The position numbers were made by a program, and so were the translations under genes. The notes below the pieces were generated by a model. The model made no database searches and was not told the DNA's origin. It saw nothing but the letters and a program-made list of their open reading frames with translations. Below, one piece after another: positions 5,654-11,439 of a DNA stretch of 11,494 nucleotides. Position 1 is the first letter of the stretch. Every line of letters starts with the position of its first letter. Origin of the DNA: an uncultured Christensenellaceae bacterium (GTDB lineage Bacteria > Bacillota > Clostridia > Christensenellales > Borkfalkiaceae); NCBI GenBank assembly GCA_910588695.1, contig CAJUOV010000003.1, positions 1-11,494 on the forward strand, given 5' to 3'.

Positions 5654-6472
5654 ATGATAACAATAATATTCGCCCCGCCGAGAACGGGTAAAACGTGTTT
5701 TTTAACACACATGGCAAACATGACGGCGTTTGACAGACAACGTAACCGTGCTATGCAAGCGGAAATCATGAATAAAATGGCAAACGGTTTTAACAGGTTA
5801 AAAACGATACCCTTACATTGCGTATCGGCAAATTATGATATAACTTTGCGCAAGTTCGGGTATCGTCCCCGCCTTAATCGCCGTATTAACCCCTATCGTT
5901 TGGGTTTTGCAAATCCGTTTGTTGATACGCACTTTACATTGCCGTATGAGTGCATCTGTATTACTGAGGCGCAAAAGTATTTGAACAGCCGCATGGCAAT
6001 GTATTTTCCCGATTGGCAAAGCCGATTCTACGAACAGCACGGGCATGATAATCTTGACATTTGGTTTGATACACAACGCCCTATGCTCATTGACGTGAAT
6101 ATCCGTGAATTGTCACAGTTTATCGAGATAGTAAAACTTGATAAATGGTATGACAATTTCGGGCGTGTGTGCCGCTTACGGTGGCATATACGGCGAATTG
6201 ATAACAGCGGGTTGTTTGATAAGTACATGGCGAGCGGTAAAACGGATAAATCTTGTTATACGGAAGATACCGTTACGGCAGATTATAACGTTTTTGCCTG
6301 CTATGACAGTCAAAGCTGTAAGCCAAAGTTTTACGACGGACACATGGACGAAGATTTTGACTATCAACAAGCCGAGCCAACGGGTGAAACGCTTGACGAC
6401 TATGTGCGGTATTTGCAAGAGTTTGACGACGAATTACCCGATAATTTCTATGTTAAGAGGAAAGCGGCATGA
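5654..6472 (+). CDS. Zot/pI-type assembly ATPase
   Basis: The 272-residue protein opens MITIIFAPPRTGKTCFLTHM. APPRTGKT (7-14) is the Walker A P-loop of the Zot/pI family. Walker B-like CICITEAQ (100-107) has E105 after T104. A conserved stretch follows, EQHGHDNLDIWFDTQRPMLI then DVNIRELS (about 128-155), typical of Zot proteins that power extrusion of filamentous phage through the inner membrane. pI of Ff phages has a TM and a periplasmic C-terminus; I see no TM here, so membrane attachment would need a partner. An in-frame TAA lies three codons before ATG 5654, fixing the start, yet the ribosome site is very weak (AAGAAAAA). It overlaps the next gene at ATGA. Confidence 0.85.
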   Translation: MITIIFAPPRTGKTCFLTHMANMTAFDRQRNRAMQAEIMNKMANGFNRLKTIPLHCVSANYDITLRKFGYRPRLNRRINPYRLGFANPFVDTHFTLPYECICITEAQKYLNSRMAMYFPDWQSRFYEQHGHDNLDIWFDTQRPMLIDVNIRELSQFIEIVKLDKWYDNFGRVCRLRWHIRRIDNSGLFDKYMASGKTDKSCYTEDTVTADYNVFACYDSQSCKPKFYDGHMDEDFDYQQAEPTGETLDDYVRYLQEFDDELPDNFYVKRKAA

Positions 6473-6780
6473 TAAATTACAACAAAAACAAGCTGATAAA
6501 CGAATGTCTTGTAAAGTATTACGAAACGTTTTCGCATACGCTTGATACCGCCGATTATGTGCCCGAAAAGTTCAATAAGCGGATTTTGGCGTATATCTTC
6601 AAAAACATGAAACGAGCGTTTCGCAAAGTTGATCGCGAGGACAAGCGCAAGCAACGCGAGCTTTTGAAAAAGGCAAAGGCGAAAGCAAAGAAAAAAGAAA
6701 ATTCCGAGGTGAAAGAAAATGACGAGAAAGAGCAACAAGTACCCGCCCCGCAAGGGGGCAACAGAGCCGAAAACAGTTAA
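6469..6780 (+). CDS. 103-residue highly charged protein coupled to the Zot ATPase
   Basis: The start overlaps the Zot stop (ATGA), with GAGG eight bases upstream, so translation is coupled. The first 60 residues are helical (NKLINECLVKYYETFSHTL). Residues ~55-80 are Lys/Arg-rich and coiled-coil-like (RKQRELLKKAKAKAKKK), and the tail is polar. No signal peptide or TM is visible. It could be a cytosolic cofactor of assembly or DNA handling. I do not recognise it. Confidence 0.65.
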   Translation: MINYNKNKLINECLVKYYETFSHTLDTADYVPEKFNKRILAYIFKNMKRAFRKVDREDKRKQRELLKKAKAKAKKKENSEVKENDEKEQQVPAPQGGNRAENS

Positions 6781-7177
6781 GAAAAAGCTGAAAGAGATAA
6801 CGCCGAATAGAGCTGTGGGGAAAATAGGCTTTTGCGATAATGCAACGTTGGGTATTACGGATAAATACGGCAAACCGATTAAAGGCGGGCATTATGTGTT
6901 TGTTCGTGAATTGGACGGTGTGGGAAAATGCAATGTAAATGTCGTTACTTCGTTGGAAAATAAAAATGGCGTTTATGATTTGCGTAAAATAAGTAAGGTT
7001 AAACATGGGTATTTGTATCCCGTTCCAAAGAATGACGCGGATTTCACTCAATGGTCGGCAATCAATCTTGACGGGAATATAAACGGCGTTCCCTTGTCGA
7101 AGATTAAAAATATCGGCAAGGTGAAAATGCGGAAACGATATAGGTTTTTTGTGAGTAAGTTCACAAAAAGAAAATAA
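6719..7177 (+). CDS. 152-residue basic protein of unknown function next to the Zot gene
   Basis: The start is supported by GAGGTG at 6706-6711 and lies inside the preceding gene (62-base overlap in another frame). The N-terminal 30 residues are very basic (KSNKYPPRKGATEPKTVKKK). The middle looks like a beta-rich domain with HYVFVRELDGVGKCNVNVVT and GYLYPVPKNDADFTQWSAIN, and the C-terminus is basic again (KMRKRYRFFVSKFTKRK). It has no TM. Position between the assembly ATPase and a transcription boundary suggests an assembly or packaging role. The family is not recognised. Its final codons overlap the AT-rich end of the small-RNA terminator. Confidence 0.72.
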   Translation: MTRKSNKYPPRKGATEPKTVKKKLKEITPNRAVGKIGFCDNATLGITDKYGKPIKGGHYVFVRELDGVGKCNVNVVTSLENKNGVYDLRKISKVKHGYLYPVPKNDADFTQWSAINLDGNINGVPLSKIKNIGKVKMRKRYRFFVSKFTKRK

Positions 7178-7257
7178 AAAAATGCGGCTTGTCTTTCACC
7201 AAGCCGCTGTTGCAAATGGCAACCATTATTTGCGCTTACCTTAATCGGTTACGCTCT
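7176..7257 (-). ncRNA. Probable ~82-nt small RNA with its own promoter and terminator
   Basis: The minus-strand promoter at 7264-7292 would start RNA near 7257. The transcript holds a hairpin AATGG-ttg-CCATT, then the stem GCGGCTTG/CAAGCCGC (7184-7191 with 7200-7207, loop of eight) followed on this strand by ATTTTTTTATTTT, a classic intrinsic terminator ending about 7176. No convincing protein is encoded; a 21-codon ATG frame runs into the terminator. It could act in trans, for example on replication or virion gene expression, or as a short antisense RNA to the end of the 6719 gene. Confidence 0.65.
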
Positions 7258-7263
7258 ATGATT

Positions 7264-7292
7264 ATTATACGCGATTGCGCGGGAAAAGTCAA
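7264..7292 (-). promoter_or_regulatory. Strong sigma70-type promoter of the small RNA
   Basis: On the minus strand TTGACT (7292-7287) and TATAAT (7269-7264) are exactly 17 bases apart. This is one of the two best promoters in the window. It faces away from the gene at 7351, and the palindrome at 7317-7334 lies just upstream of its -35, a possible control point. Confidence 0.75.
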
Positions 7293-7316
7293 TACTTTTT
7301 CGGCAAAAAAATAAAA

Positions 7317-7334
7317 TTGAAAGTACACTTTCAA
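7317..7334. repeat. 18-bp palindrome TTGAAAGT-AC-ACTTTCAA, copy 2
   Basis: This is a perfect match to copy 3 and the reverse complement of copy 1. It sits between the divergent small-RNA promoter and the ribosome site of the gene at 7351, where a bound repressor could control one or both directions. Confidence 0.7.
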
Positions 7335-7350
7335 AAAGGACGGTAACGGA

Positions 7351-7542
7351 GTGAATTTGGACGAATTAACGCCCGAAAATATTGTGGCATTTATGGACGA
7401 ATATTTGCAGCAGGAAACGAAAATTGACAAGGACACAATAATCGGTTTAATGCTCTATTTCGATTACGCCCTATCTATAAAGGATAGCGAATTGCTTTCT
7501 TTTATGGTATGGCGTGTTATTGAGAATTTGGATTGTCTTTGA
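7351..7542 (+). CDS. Acidic 63-residue protein, unknown
   Basis: It starts with GTG, preceded by AAAGGACGGTAACGGA, a leader nearly identical to that of the transposase at 10251. The product is acidic and helical (NLDELTPENIVAFMDEYLQQ) with no TM. Its last 26 bases overlap the end of the antisense zinc-ribbon gene. It is first in the run of small accessory genes. No family recognised. Confidence 0.55.
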   Translation: MNLDELTPENIVAFMDEYLQQETKIDKDTIIGLMLYFDYALSIKDSELLSFMVWRVIENLDCL

Positions 7543-7714
7543 TATACCGTTGTAAAATTTCTTTATTGTCGGCTTTGCACTTTTTTATTTCGCCATAGTG
7601 CCATTGTTTTCCGCAGGCGGGACAACGTAAGTATGGCGAATTATATGTAAGCGTCAAATCACAATACGGGCAAATTTGGTCTATAAGGTGTATCAATTCT
7701 TCAATGGGTATCAT
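7517..7714 (-). CDS. 65-residue zinc-ribbon protein, antisense to its neighbours
   Basis: CPYC (15-18) and CPAC (31-34) form a four-Cys zinc ribbon, followed by a basic C-terminus (KKCKADNKEI). A promoter TTTACC-17-TATAAT lies at 7720-7748 on this strand. The TATAAT ends only five bases before the ATG and no ribosome site is present, so the mRNA may be leaderless. The 3' end overlaps the gene at 7351 tail to tail. It may be a small transcription or nucleic-acid-binding factor; function is not known. Confidence 0.6.
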   Translation of the reverse strand: MIPIEELIHLIDQICPYCDLTLTYNSPYLRCPACGKQWHYGEIKKCKADNKEILQRYIKDNPNSQ

Positions 7715-7719
7715 GGGGT

Positions 7720-7748
7720 ATTATACCACAAATAAAACGAGAGGTAAA
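7720..7748 (-). promoter_or_regulatory. Promoter candidate for the zinc-ribbon gene
   Basis: On the minus strand TTTACC (7748-7743) lies 17 bases before TATAAT (7725-7720). The predicted start falls at or within a base or two of ATG 7714. GGTATTATACC on the plus strand is itself nearly palindromic, and the -35 overlaps the ribosome site of the rightward gene at 7753. Confidence 0.55.
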
Positions 7749-7752
7749 GGAA

Positions 7753-7965
7753 ATGAAAGCAATAAAAGATATGACGCAATTTGAGTTTGCACGGCTTGAG
7801 AGCATGGTTGCCCGCTCTCTGCATACTCATAAACGTTTCATAACGATTGATACGGCAACGCCCCTTTCGGGCGATAACGCCGATTTGCGGGTGATTCTGC
7901 GCGGCGGGTTTGTATACCGTCTTGTAACGGACGGCACGCAGGTTTCACAGTTGCCCGCGAAGTAA
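7753..7965 (+). CDS. 70-residue small protein, unknown
   Basis: The start follows GAGAGGTAAAGGAA, a good ribosome site. The product is a short alpha/beta protein (MKAIKDMTQFEFARLESMVA, then VILRGGFVYRLVTDGTQ) with no TM or Cys motif. It leads a tight rightward run of four small genes to 8700 with gaps of 21 and 11 bases and one overlap. No family recognised. Confidence 0.55.
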   Translation: MKAIKDMTQFEFARLESMVARSLHTHKRFITIDTATPLSGDNADLRVILRGGFVYRLVTDGTQVSQLPAK

Positions 7966-7986
7966 AGCAGGCATAAGGGGGTAAGT

Positions 7987-8241
7987 ATGAAAGCGGGATA
8001 TATTTCAAGGACGGGCGAATTTTTTGAGTGTCCGCATGGTTGTGCGTCGTGGGAAGGTCATTTGTTGTTGTGTGAACGGTTGCGGCATAGCGAAGATTAT
8101 TTGCTTGATTGTTGGCATTGGGTAAAATTAACGTTTGCTTTGGAAGGTGATTACATATTTCATGGTAAGGTTTTATCGTCTGAACAAGTTTTGAAAATGC
8201 GTGAATTGGGTGTAGAACCCGACCCGTGGGATATGGCATAA
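7987..8241 (+). CDS. 84-residue Cys/His/Trp-rich protein, unknown
   Basis: GGGGG precedes the ATG by five bases. The N-terminus reads GYISRTGEFFECPHGCASWE with C15, H17, C19 and later H25, C29, which could bind a metal. The C-terminal half contains YIFHGKVLSSEQVLKMRELG, a small beta-hairpin plus helix. The 12-base start context GCATAAGGGGGT is repeated before the next gene. It is probably a cytosolic accessory protein of mobile elements; I cannot name the family. Confidence 0.6.
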   Translation: MKAGYISRTGEFFECPHGCASWEGHLLLCERLRHSEDYLLDCWHWVKLTFALEGDYIFHGKVLSSEQVLKMRELGVEPDPWDMA

Positions 8242-8252
8242 GGGGGTGAAAC

Positions 8253-8519
8253 ATGCGAACAGTTGACGAAAAAGTAAAGTATAATCAAGGGCAAAAAACG
8301 CCCTTTTCGTACGGGTATCTGTGGGGCGTGAAAGCGTATCGGAAATATCCGAAAGCGGATAAAGCCGAGCGCAAACGTATTCTTGCGGAAATTGACGATT
8401 ACAGCAAGGACGCAAAAAACGGTAAAGGACGGTCGCGGGAATGCGCGAAAGGTTTTATGTGCGGCGTGCGTGATGCCGCGAACGAGCGGAAAACGAGGGT
8501 TAAAAATGGAAAAGAATGA
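8253..8519 (+). CDS. 88-residue basic protein, unknown
   Basis: The ribosome site AAGGGGGTG lies just before the start. The protein is Lys/Arg/Tyr-rich with FSYGYLWGVKAYRKYPKADK and later CAKGFMCGVRDAANERK. Both segments have an (F/Y)-x-x-G pattern resembling that of the 82-residue protein at 2151. No TM. A nucleic-acid-binding role is possible. Its last 14 bases overlap the next start. Confidence 0.6.
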   Translation: MRTVDEKVKYNQGQKTPFSYGYLWGVKAYRKYPKADKAERKRILAEIDDYSKDAKNGKGRSRECAKGFMCGVRDAANERKTRVKNGKE

Positions 8520-8700
8520 TACGAGGTTTATTGACGGTTGGAAAAAGCGTTTAGCGGAACGAGATAAGGGTGTTGGTAGAATTATGAACGTTTTGATAAT
8601 GGCTGTTGATTTGGGAACAGATAAAGTTTTTTCGCGGGAAGAGTTGTTGACAGTCGCTCGCGTTCTTTATTTGAGCGGCGTACGGTATGTAGGAAAGTAA
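8506..8700 (+). CDS. 64-residue small protein, unknown
   Basis: ATG 8506 is preceded by GAGGGTTAAAA and overlaps the end of the 8253 gene in another frame. The product starts MEKNDTRFIDGWKKRLAERD and continues with a hydrophobic helix (VGRIMNVLIMAVDLG) and FSREELLTVARVLYLSG. It is mostly helical and could be a small dimer-forming protein. No family recognised. Confidence 0.55.
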   Translation: MEKNDTRFIDGWKKRLAERDKGVGRIMNVLIMAVDLGTDKVFSREELLTVARVLYLSGVRYVGK

Positions 8701-8725
8701 ATAATATCAGTTAAAAGGAAGTATC

Positions 8726-8765
8726 CCCCGTAGGGGTGTTGTTCCCCGTAAGGGGTGATAAAAAG
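8726..8765 (+). repeat. GGGG double-hairpin leader, copy B, before the Rep gene
   Basis: CCCC-GTA-GGGG (8726-8736) and CCCC-GTAA-GGGG (8744-8755) are tandem hairpins followed by TGATAAAAAG, then the ribosome site AGAGAGG of Rep. The arrangement repeats that at 2067-2106. In Ff phages the gene V protein represses gene II translation through a G-rich leader; a comparable role here is an analogy, not shown. Confidence 0.6.
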
Positions 8766-8778
8766 AGAGGTTGACAAC

Positions 8779-9897
8779 ATGAGCGAATTGGCAGTTTTCG
8801 AGGGCTACGGTAACGATTGCCCTTTCCCCTTTTTCGACGAAAAACAGTGTGCCGAGGGTTATTATAAGATTTACCACGACGGCGGGAATTACGTTGCAAC
8901 GCGCGTATGGCGCAGGCATATCCGCGAACGCAAAGAACGCGAAAGCAAGCCCATAAAGCAATACACGGAAGAGGAAAAGAACGTGAAATTCAACCGCATT
9001 ATGCGGAAGAAACGGCGGCTTGCAAAAAGCAAGAAAGATAAGCGTATTGCGTTGGGGCTTGATTTGGGCGTTATCCGGCGTTCGCGGTCGGCAGAGGATA
9101 TCCTCTTTGATAGTCTATACTATCAGGCAACGAAAGACGGTTTGAAAGACACGAAAACGGAAAGCGCGTTTACCGACTATGTACGCGCGGGTATGTTAAA
9201 ACTGTTTTCGCAGTTCGACGATCTGGACGAATACATTGAACGCAAGTGCAAAACAAAGCGGCATAATTTGGGCGTGCGAAAAAAGCGGTTTCGTCGCAAA
9301 GCACATTTGAATGAATGGAATTACTTTGTAACGTTCACATTTGACGACGAAAAGCAAACGCCCGAAAGTTTCCGCAAGCGGTTGCGCAAATGTCTTTCTA
9401 ACTTGCATACGCGGCGCGGGTGGCGGTATATGGGCGTATTTGAGAACGCGCCCGAAACGGGGCGGCTACACTTCCACGGGCTTTTGTACATTCCCGACGG
9501 GGAAATGCTCGGAAGATTGACGGAAAAGAAAGATTACAGCACGGCACAAGGCAAAATGCAAACACGGCATGAAAATGACTTTTTTCAAAAGGCGTTTGGC
9601 AGAAACGATTTTACGGAGTTGAACATAATGCAATTAAAGTACGGTCATACGATTGATTATATCATTAAGTACATAGGCAAGACGGACGAAAAGATTGTGT
9701 ATTCGCGCGGTATTCCGACGGAAGTTTTTATGAAATTGACGGACGAGCATATTATAACCGAGTTCACGGACTTTGTTCAAAAGTTCGTGCTGTTCGACAA
9801 TGTTGTCGATTGGGAACGGGATATAATGCACTATAATCGCAAAAAGCAAATGTCGATAATCGACATACTTTGCAACCCGCCACAGTACGCGGCGTAA
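8779..9897 (+). CDS. HUH-type rolling-circle replication initiator
   Basis: ATG 8779 gives 372 residues; AGAGAGG lies eight bases upstream. An in-frame GTG at 8755 sits inside the leader hairpins and is disfavoured. The first ~170 residues are basic and charged. The catalytic domain follows: motif 1 NYFVTFTFDD (181-190), motif 2 HFH (231-233) in GRLHFHGLLYIPDG, and motif 3 DYIIKYIGK with Y294 and Y298, either of which could make the covalent 5'-phosphotyrosine link. This is the motif order of HUH Reps from ssDNA phages and rolling-circle plasmids. Rep would nick its origin, probably in the gap that follows, and start plus-strand synthesis. Confidence 0.88.
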   Translation: MSELAVFEGYGNDCPFPFFDEKQCAEGYYKIYHDGGNYVATRVWRRHIRERKERESKPIKQYTEEEKNVKFNRIMRKKRRLAKSKKDKRIALGLDLGVIRRSRSAEDILFDSLYYQATKDGLKDTKTESAFTDYVRAGMLKLFSQFDDLDEYIERKCKTKRHNLGVRKKRFRRKAHLNEWNYFVTFTFDDEKQTPESFRKRLRKCLSNLHTRRGWRYMGVFENAPETGRLHFHGLLYIPDGEMLGRLTEKKDYSTAQGKMQTRHENDFFQKAFGRNDFTELNIMQLKYGHTIDYIIKYIGKTDEKIVYSRGIPTEVFMKLTDEHIITEFTDFVQKFVLFDNVVDWERDIMHYNRKKQMSIIDILCNPPQYAA

Positions 9898-9984
9898 TGG
9901 TTTAACACGCGAATACGAATAAAACACGGACTTGCGCCTATGGCTTAACATACGGCGTTTTTTGGCGTATTCCGCAGGTGTTTT

Positions 9985-10005
9985 TTTGCCGTTTTTAACG
10001 GCAAA
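9985..10005. terminator. Hairpin after the Rep gene
   Basis: TTTGCCGTT (9985-9993) pairs with AACGGCAAA (9997-10005) over a three-base loop. A T-rich run precedes it and TATTTG follows. It may terminate Rep transcription or be a structural element of the origin. Confidence 0.5.
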
Positions 10006-10074
10006 TATTTGTGTTGGGAAAGGCGGGTGCGCGAGGTTTACCCGCGCCCCGCCCTGCGACAAGGCAAAAAATAC

Positions 10075-10098
10075 GGTCTGTCGGTCGGTCTGTCGGTG
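10075..10098 (+). repeat. Tandem 12-bp iteron-like repeat
   Basis: GGTCTGTCGGTC (10075-10086) is followed directly by GGTCTGTCGGTG (10087-10098), 11 of 12 identical. It lies five bases before the large hairpin. Short direct repeats beside a hairpin are common Rep-binding sites in rolling-circle origins. Confidence 0.6.
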
Positions 10099-10103
10099 CA
10101 AAT

Positions 10104-10163
10104 CGCGACACCTTGCACTCGCGCGCCGCAGGCGCGCGACTCGTTTTAGTGCAAGGTGTCGCG
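10104..10163. other. Large branched hairpin, candidate origin or packaging signal
   Basis: Bases 10104-10119 pair perfectly with 10148-10163 (16 bp, with CGACACCTTGCACT and its complement). Inside, CGCGCGCC (10120-10127) pairs with GGCGCGCG (10131-10138) over the triloop GCA, leaving a bulge ending CTCGTTTT. It is the most stable structure in the window and has no T-run, so it is not a normal terminator. A hairpin packaging signal or a Rep nick hairpin would look like this. Confidence 0.65.
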
Positions 10164-10199
10164 TAATGCTCTTTGGGTCAATTTTGGACGGAAAACGGC

Positions 10200-10228
10200 T
10201 TGAAATGTACGGAAAAATAGATTAAACT
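10200..10228 (+). promoter_or_regulatory. Weak promoter candidate for the transposase
   Basis: TTGAAA (10200-10205) and TAAACT (10223-10228) are separated by 17 bases, about 20 bases before AAAGGACGG. The -10 matches only four of six positions, so this is tentative. Confidence 0.3.
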
Positions 10229-10250
10229 ACGGAAAAGGACGGTTACGGAA

Positions 10251-11300
10251 ATGAAACGGAAAGGCACGAAAGATTTAACACTTACACAACGGCGAGAATT
10301 GGAAAATTACATGAAAGCGGGTTTACACAAAAAGCGTATTGCTAAATTATTGGGCGTGTGTCTTGCGACAGTGTACAACGAACTGAAACGCGGCGAATGT
10401 ATGCAAAAAGTATACAGTTATACCGATTATTGGGGCGAAAATCATTATAAGCAAGTAATTGCATATAGCGCGGATAAGGCGGAATATAATTATCGTCTGA
10501 ATCAATCGGCACATGGCGCACCCCTCAAAATCGGCAATGACTTTGAGCTTGTGCGGGAAATTGAAAACCGCGTGATTCATGATAAAATAAGCCCGTGCGC
10601 CGCATTGGGGCGAATTAAGCGGGAAAAGGCTTGCCGTACTACGATAAGTAAAACGACGCTATACCGCTATATTCGTGTAGGTTACATATTCACGCGTATA
10701 ACAATGAACGACGTGAAATTGAAACAGCGGCATTATCAACGGGCGACGGTTAAGCGTCCACCGAAAGGCACAAGCATAGAGAAACGCCCCGCCGAGATTT
10801 CGGCGCGGACTTCGTTCGGGCATTGGGAAATGGATTGCGTAATAGGCAAGCAAGGCACGAAAGAAACGATACTTGCATTTACCGAGCGTCTGACGCGCTT
10901 TGAAATCGTCTATAAAATGCCCGATCATAAAGCGGCAACCGTCGTTCGCTTTGTCAATAAACTTGAAAAGCGATACGGAAAGAATTTCCGCAAGCTATTC
11001 AAAAGCATTACCGTTGACAACGGCGTTGAGTTTAGCGACTTCGCAGGGCTTGAAAAATCAATTTACGGCGGCAAACGTACAAGCGTTTATTATTGCCACC
11101 CGTACACTTCATGCGAACGCGGCTCGAACGAACGGCTTAACCGTGAAATTCGCCGACTTATTCCAAAAGGAACAGACTTGTCCACCATAAGCGACAAGCG
11201 TATAAAAGCTGTTGAAACGTGGGTTAATGAATACCCGCGGGAAATCTTCGGCTATGCGACAAGCGCGGAAATGTTCAATGCTTATTTACAAGCTATTTAA
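10251..11300 (+). CDS. IS30-family DDE transposase
   Basis: The 349-residue length is normal for the family. The N-terminal helix-turn-helix (residues ~9-48, with KAGLHKKRIAKLLGVCLATV and YNELKRG) is followed by the catalytic core: D195 in GHWEMDCVIG, D256 in ITVDNGVEF and E289 in CERGSNERLNREIRRLIPKG, giving the DD(~33)E spacing of IS30. The start is set by AAAGGACGGTTACGGAA. I see no convincing IS30-type terminal inverted repeats hugging the gene, and its translation leader matches that of other genes here, so it seems integral to the element. IS30-like transposases are proposed integrases of some Spiroplasma filamentous phages, which suggests the same role. Confidence 0.92.
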   Translation: MKRKGTKDLTLTQRRELENYMKAGLHKKRIAKLLGVCLATVYNELKRGECMQKVYSYTDYWGENHYKQVIAYSADKAEYNYRLNQSAHGAPLKIGNDFELVREIENRVIHDKISPCAALGRIKREKACRTTISKTTLYRYIRVGYIFTRITMNDVKLKQRHYQRATVKRPPKGTSIEKRPAEISARTSFGHWEMDCVIGKQGTKETILAFTERLTRFEIVYKMPDHKAATVVRFVNKLEKRYGKNFRKLFKSITVDNGVEFSDFAGLEKSIYGGKRTSVYYCHPYTSCERGSNERLNREIRRLIPKGTDLSTISDKRIKAVETWVNEYPREIFGYATSAEMFNAYLQAI

Positions 11301-11326
11301 TAATTGAAAGTACACTTTCAATTATT
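11299..11326. repeat. Palindrome copy 3, extended to 28 bp
   Basis: The core TTGAAAGT-AC-ACTTTCAA (11304-11321) is identical to copy 2. Here the arms extend to AATAA/TTATT, making 13-bp perfect arms around a two-base centre. It starts at the transposase stop codon. No T-run follows, so it is unlikely to be only a terminator. Confidence 0.7.
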
Positions 11327-11331
11327 GTTCA

Positions 11332-11355
11332 AGCCGCCGAAAGACGGCTATTTTG
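11332..11355 (+). terminator. Terminator-like hairpin after the transposase
   Basis: AGCCG (11332-11336) pairs with CGGCT (11345-11349) and, after one C-A mismatch, a C-G pair closes a GAAA tetraloop. ATTTTGC follows. A short but plausible terminator. Confidence 0.5.
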
Positions 11356-11399
11356 CTATACGGCGATTTGTGGATAATTGCAACTGAATAAAATAAAAG

Positions 11400-11434
11400 T
11401 ACCCGTTGAAATTATCTTTCAACGGGTATTCTAT
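11400..11434 (+). terminator. Second, stronger terminator-like hairpin
   Basis: TACCCGTTGAAA (11400-11411) pairs perfectly with TTTCAACGGGTA (11417-11428), a 12-bp stem with loop TTATC, then TTCTAT. An A-rich stretch lies upstream, so it may work in both directions. It would isolate the transposase from whatever follows. Confidence 0.6.
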
Positions 11435-11439
11435 CATGC

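Larger units (their letters stand above)
9898..10250. other. Candidate origin/packaging intergenic region
   Basis: This 353-base gap between Rep and the transposase has no credible gene but is rich in secondary structure. It contains a hairpin at 9985-10005, GCGGGT/ACCCGC at 10023-10045, a 12-bp tandem repeat at 10075-10098 and a large branched hairpin at 10104-10163. Position next to rep and this structure fit a double-strand origin, a single-strand origin or an inovirus packaging signal. Assignment is inference. Confidence 0.6.

Noticed and set aside
7154..7219. 21-codon peptide frame inside the small RNA
   Set aside because: It runs through the terminator hairpin and T-run, and the ribosome site spacing is poor.
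10075..10098. CRISPR repeat
   Set aside because: Only two abutting 12-bp units without spacers; no cas genes in the window.
9634..10101. 155-codon minus-strand frame
   Set aside because: It is mostly antisense to Rep and crosses the origin-like repeats; no promoter or ribosome site.
9932..10225. 97-codon plus-strand frame in the gap after Rep
   Set aside because: It runs through the iterons and the large hairpin, is Cys/Arg-rich by composition and has no ribosome site.
11299..11326. XerCD dif-like site
   Set aside because: The 28-bp length fits, but symmetry to a two-base centre and the lack of a 6-bp spacer do not match dif, and the other two copies are only 18 bp.
10164..11331. Stand-alone IS30 insertion sequence with terminal inverted repeats
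   Set aside because: No matching inverted repeats or target duplication were found flanking the gene, and its leader matches other genes of the element.
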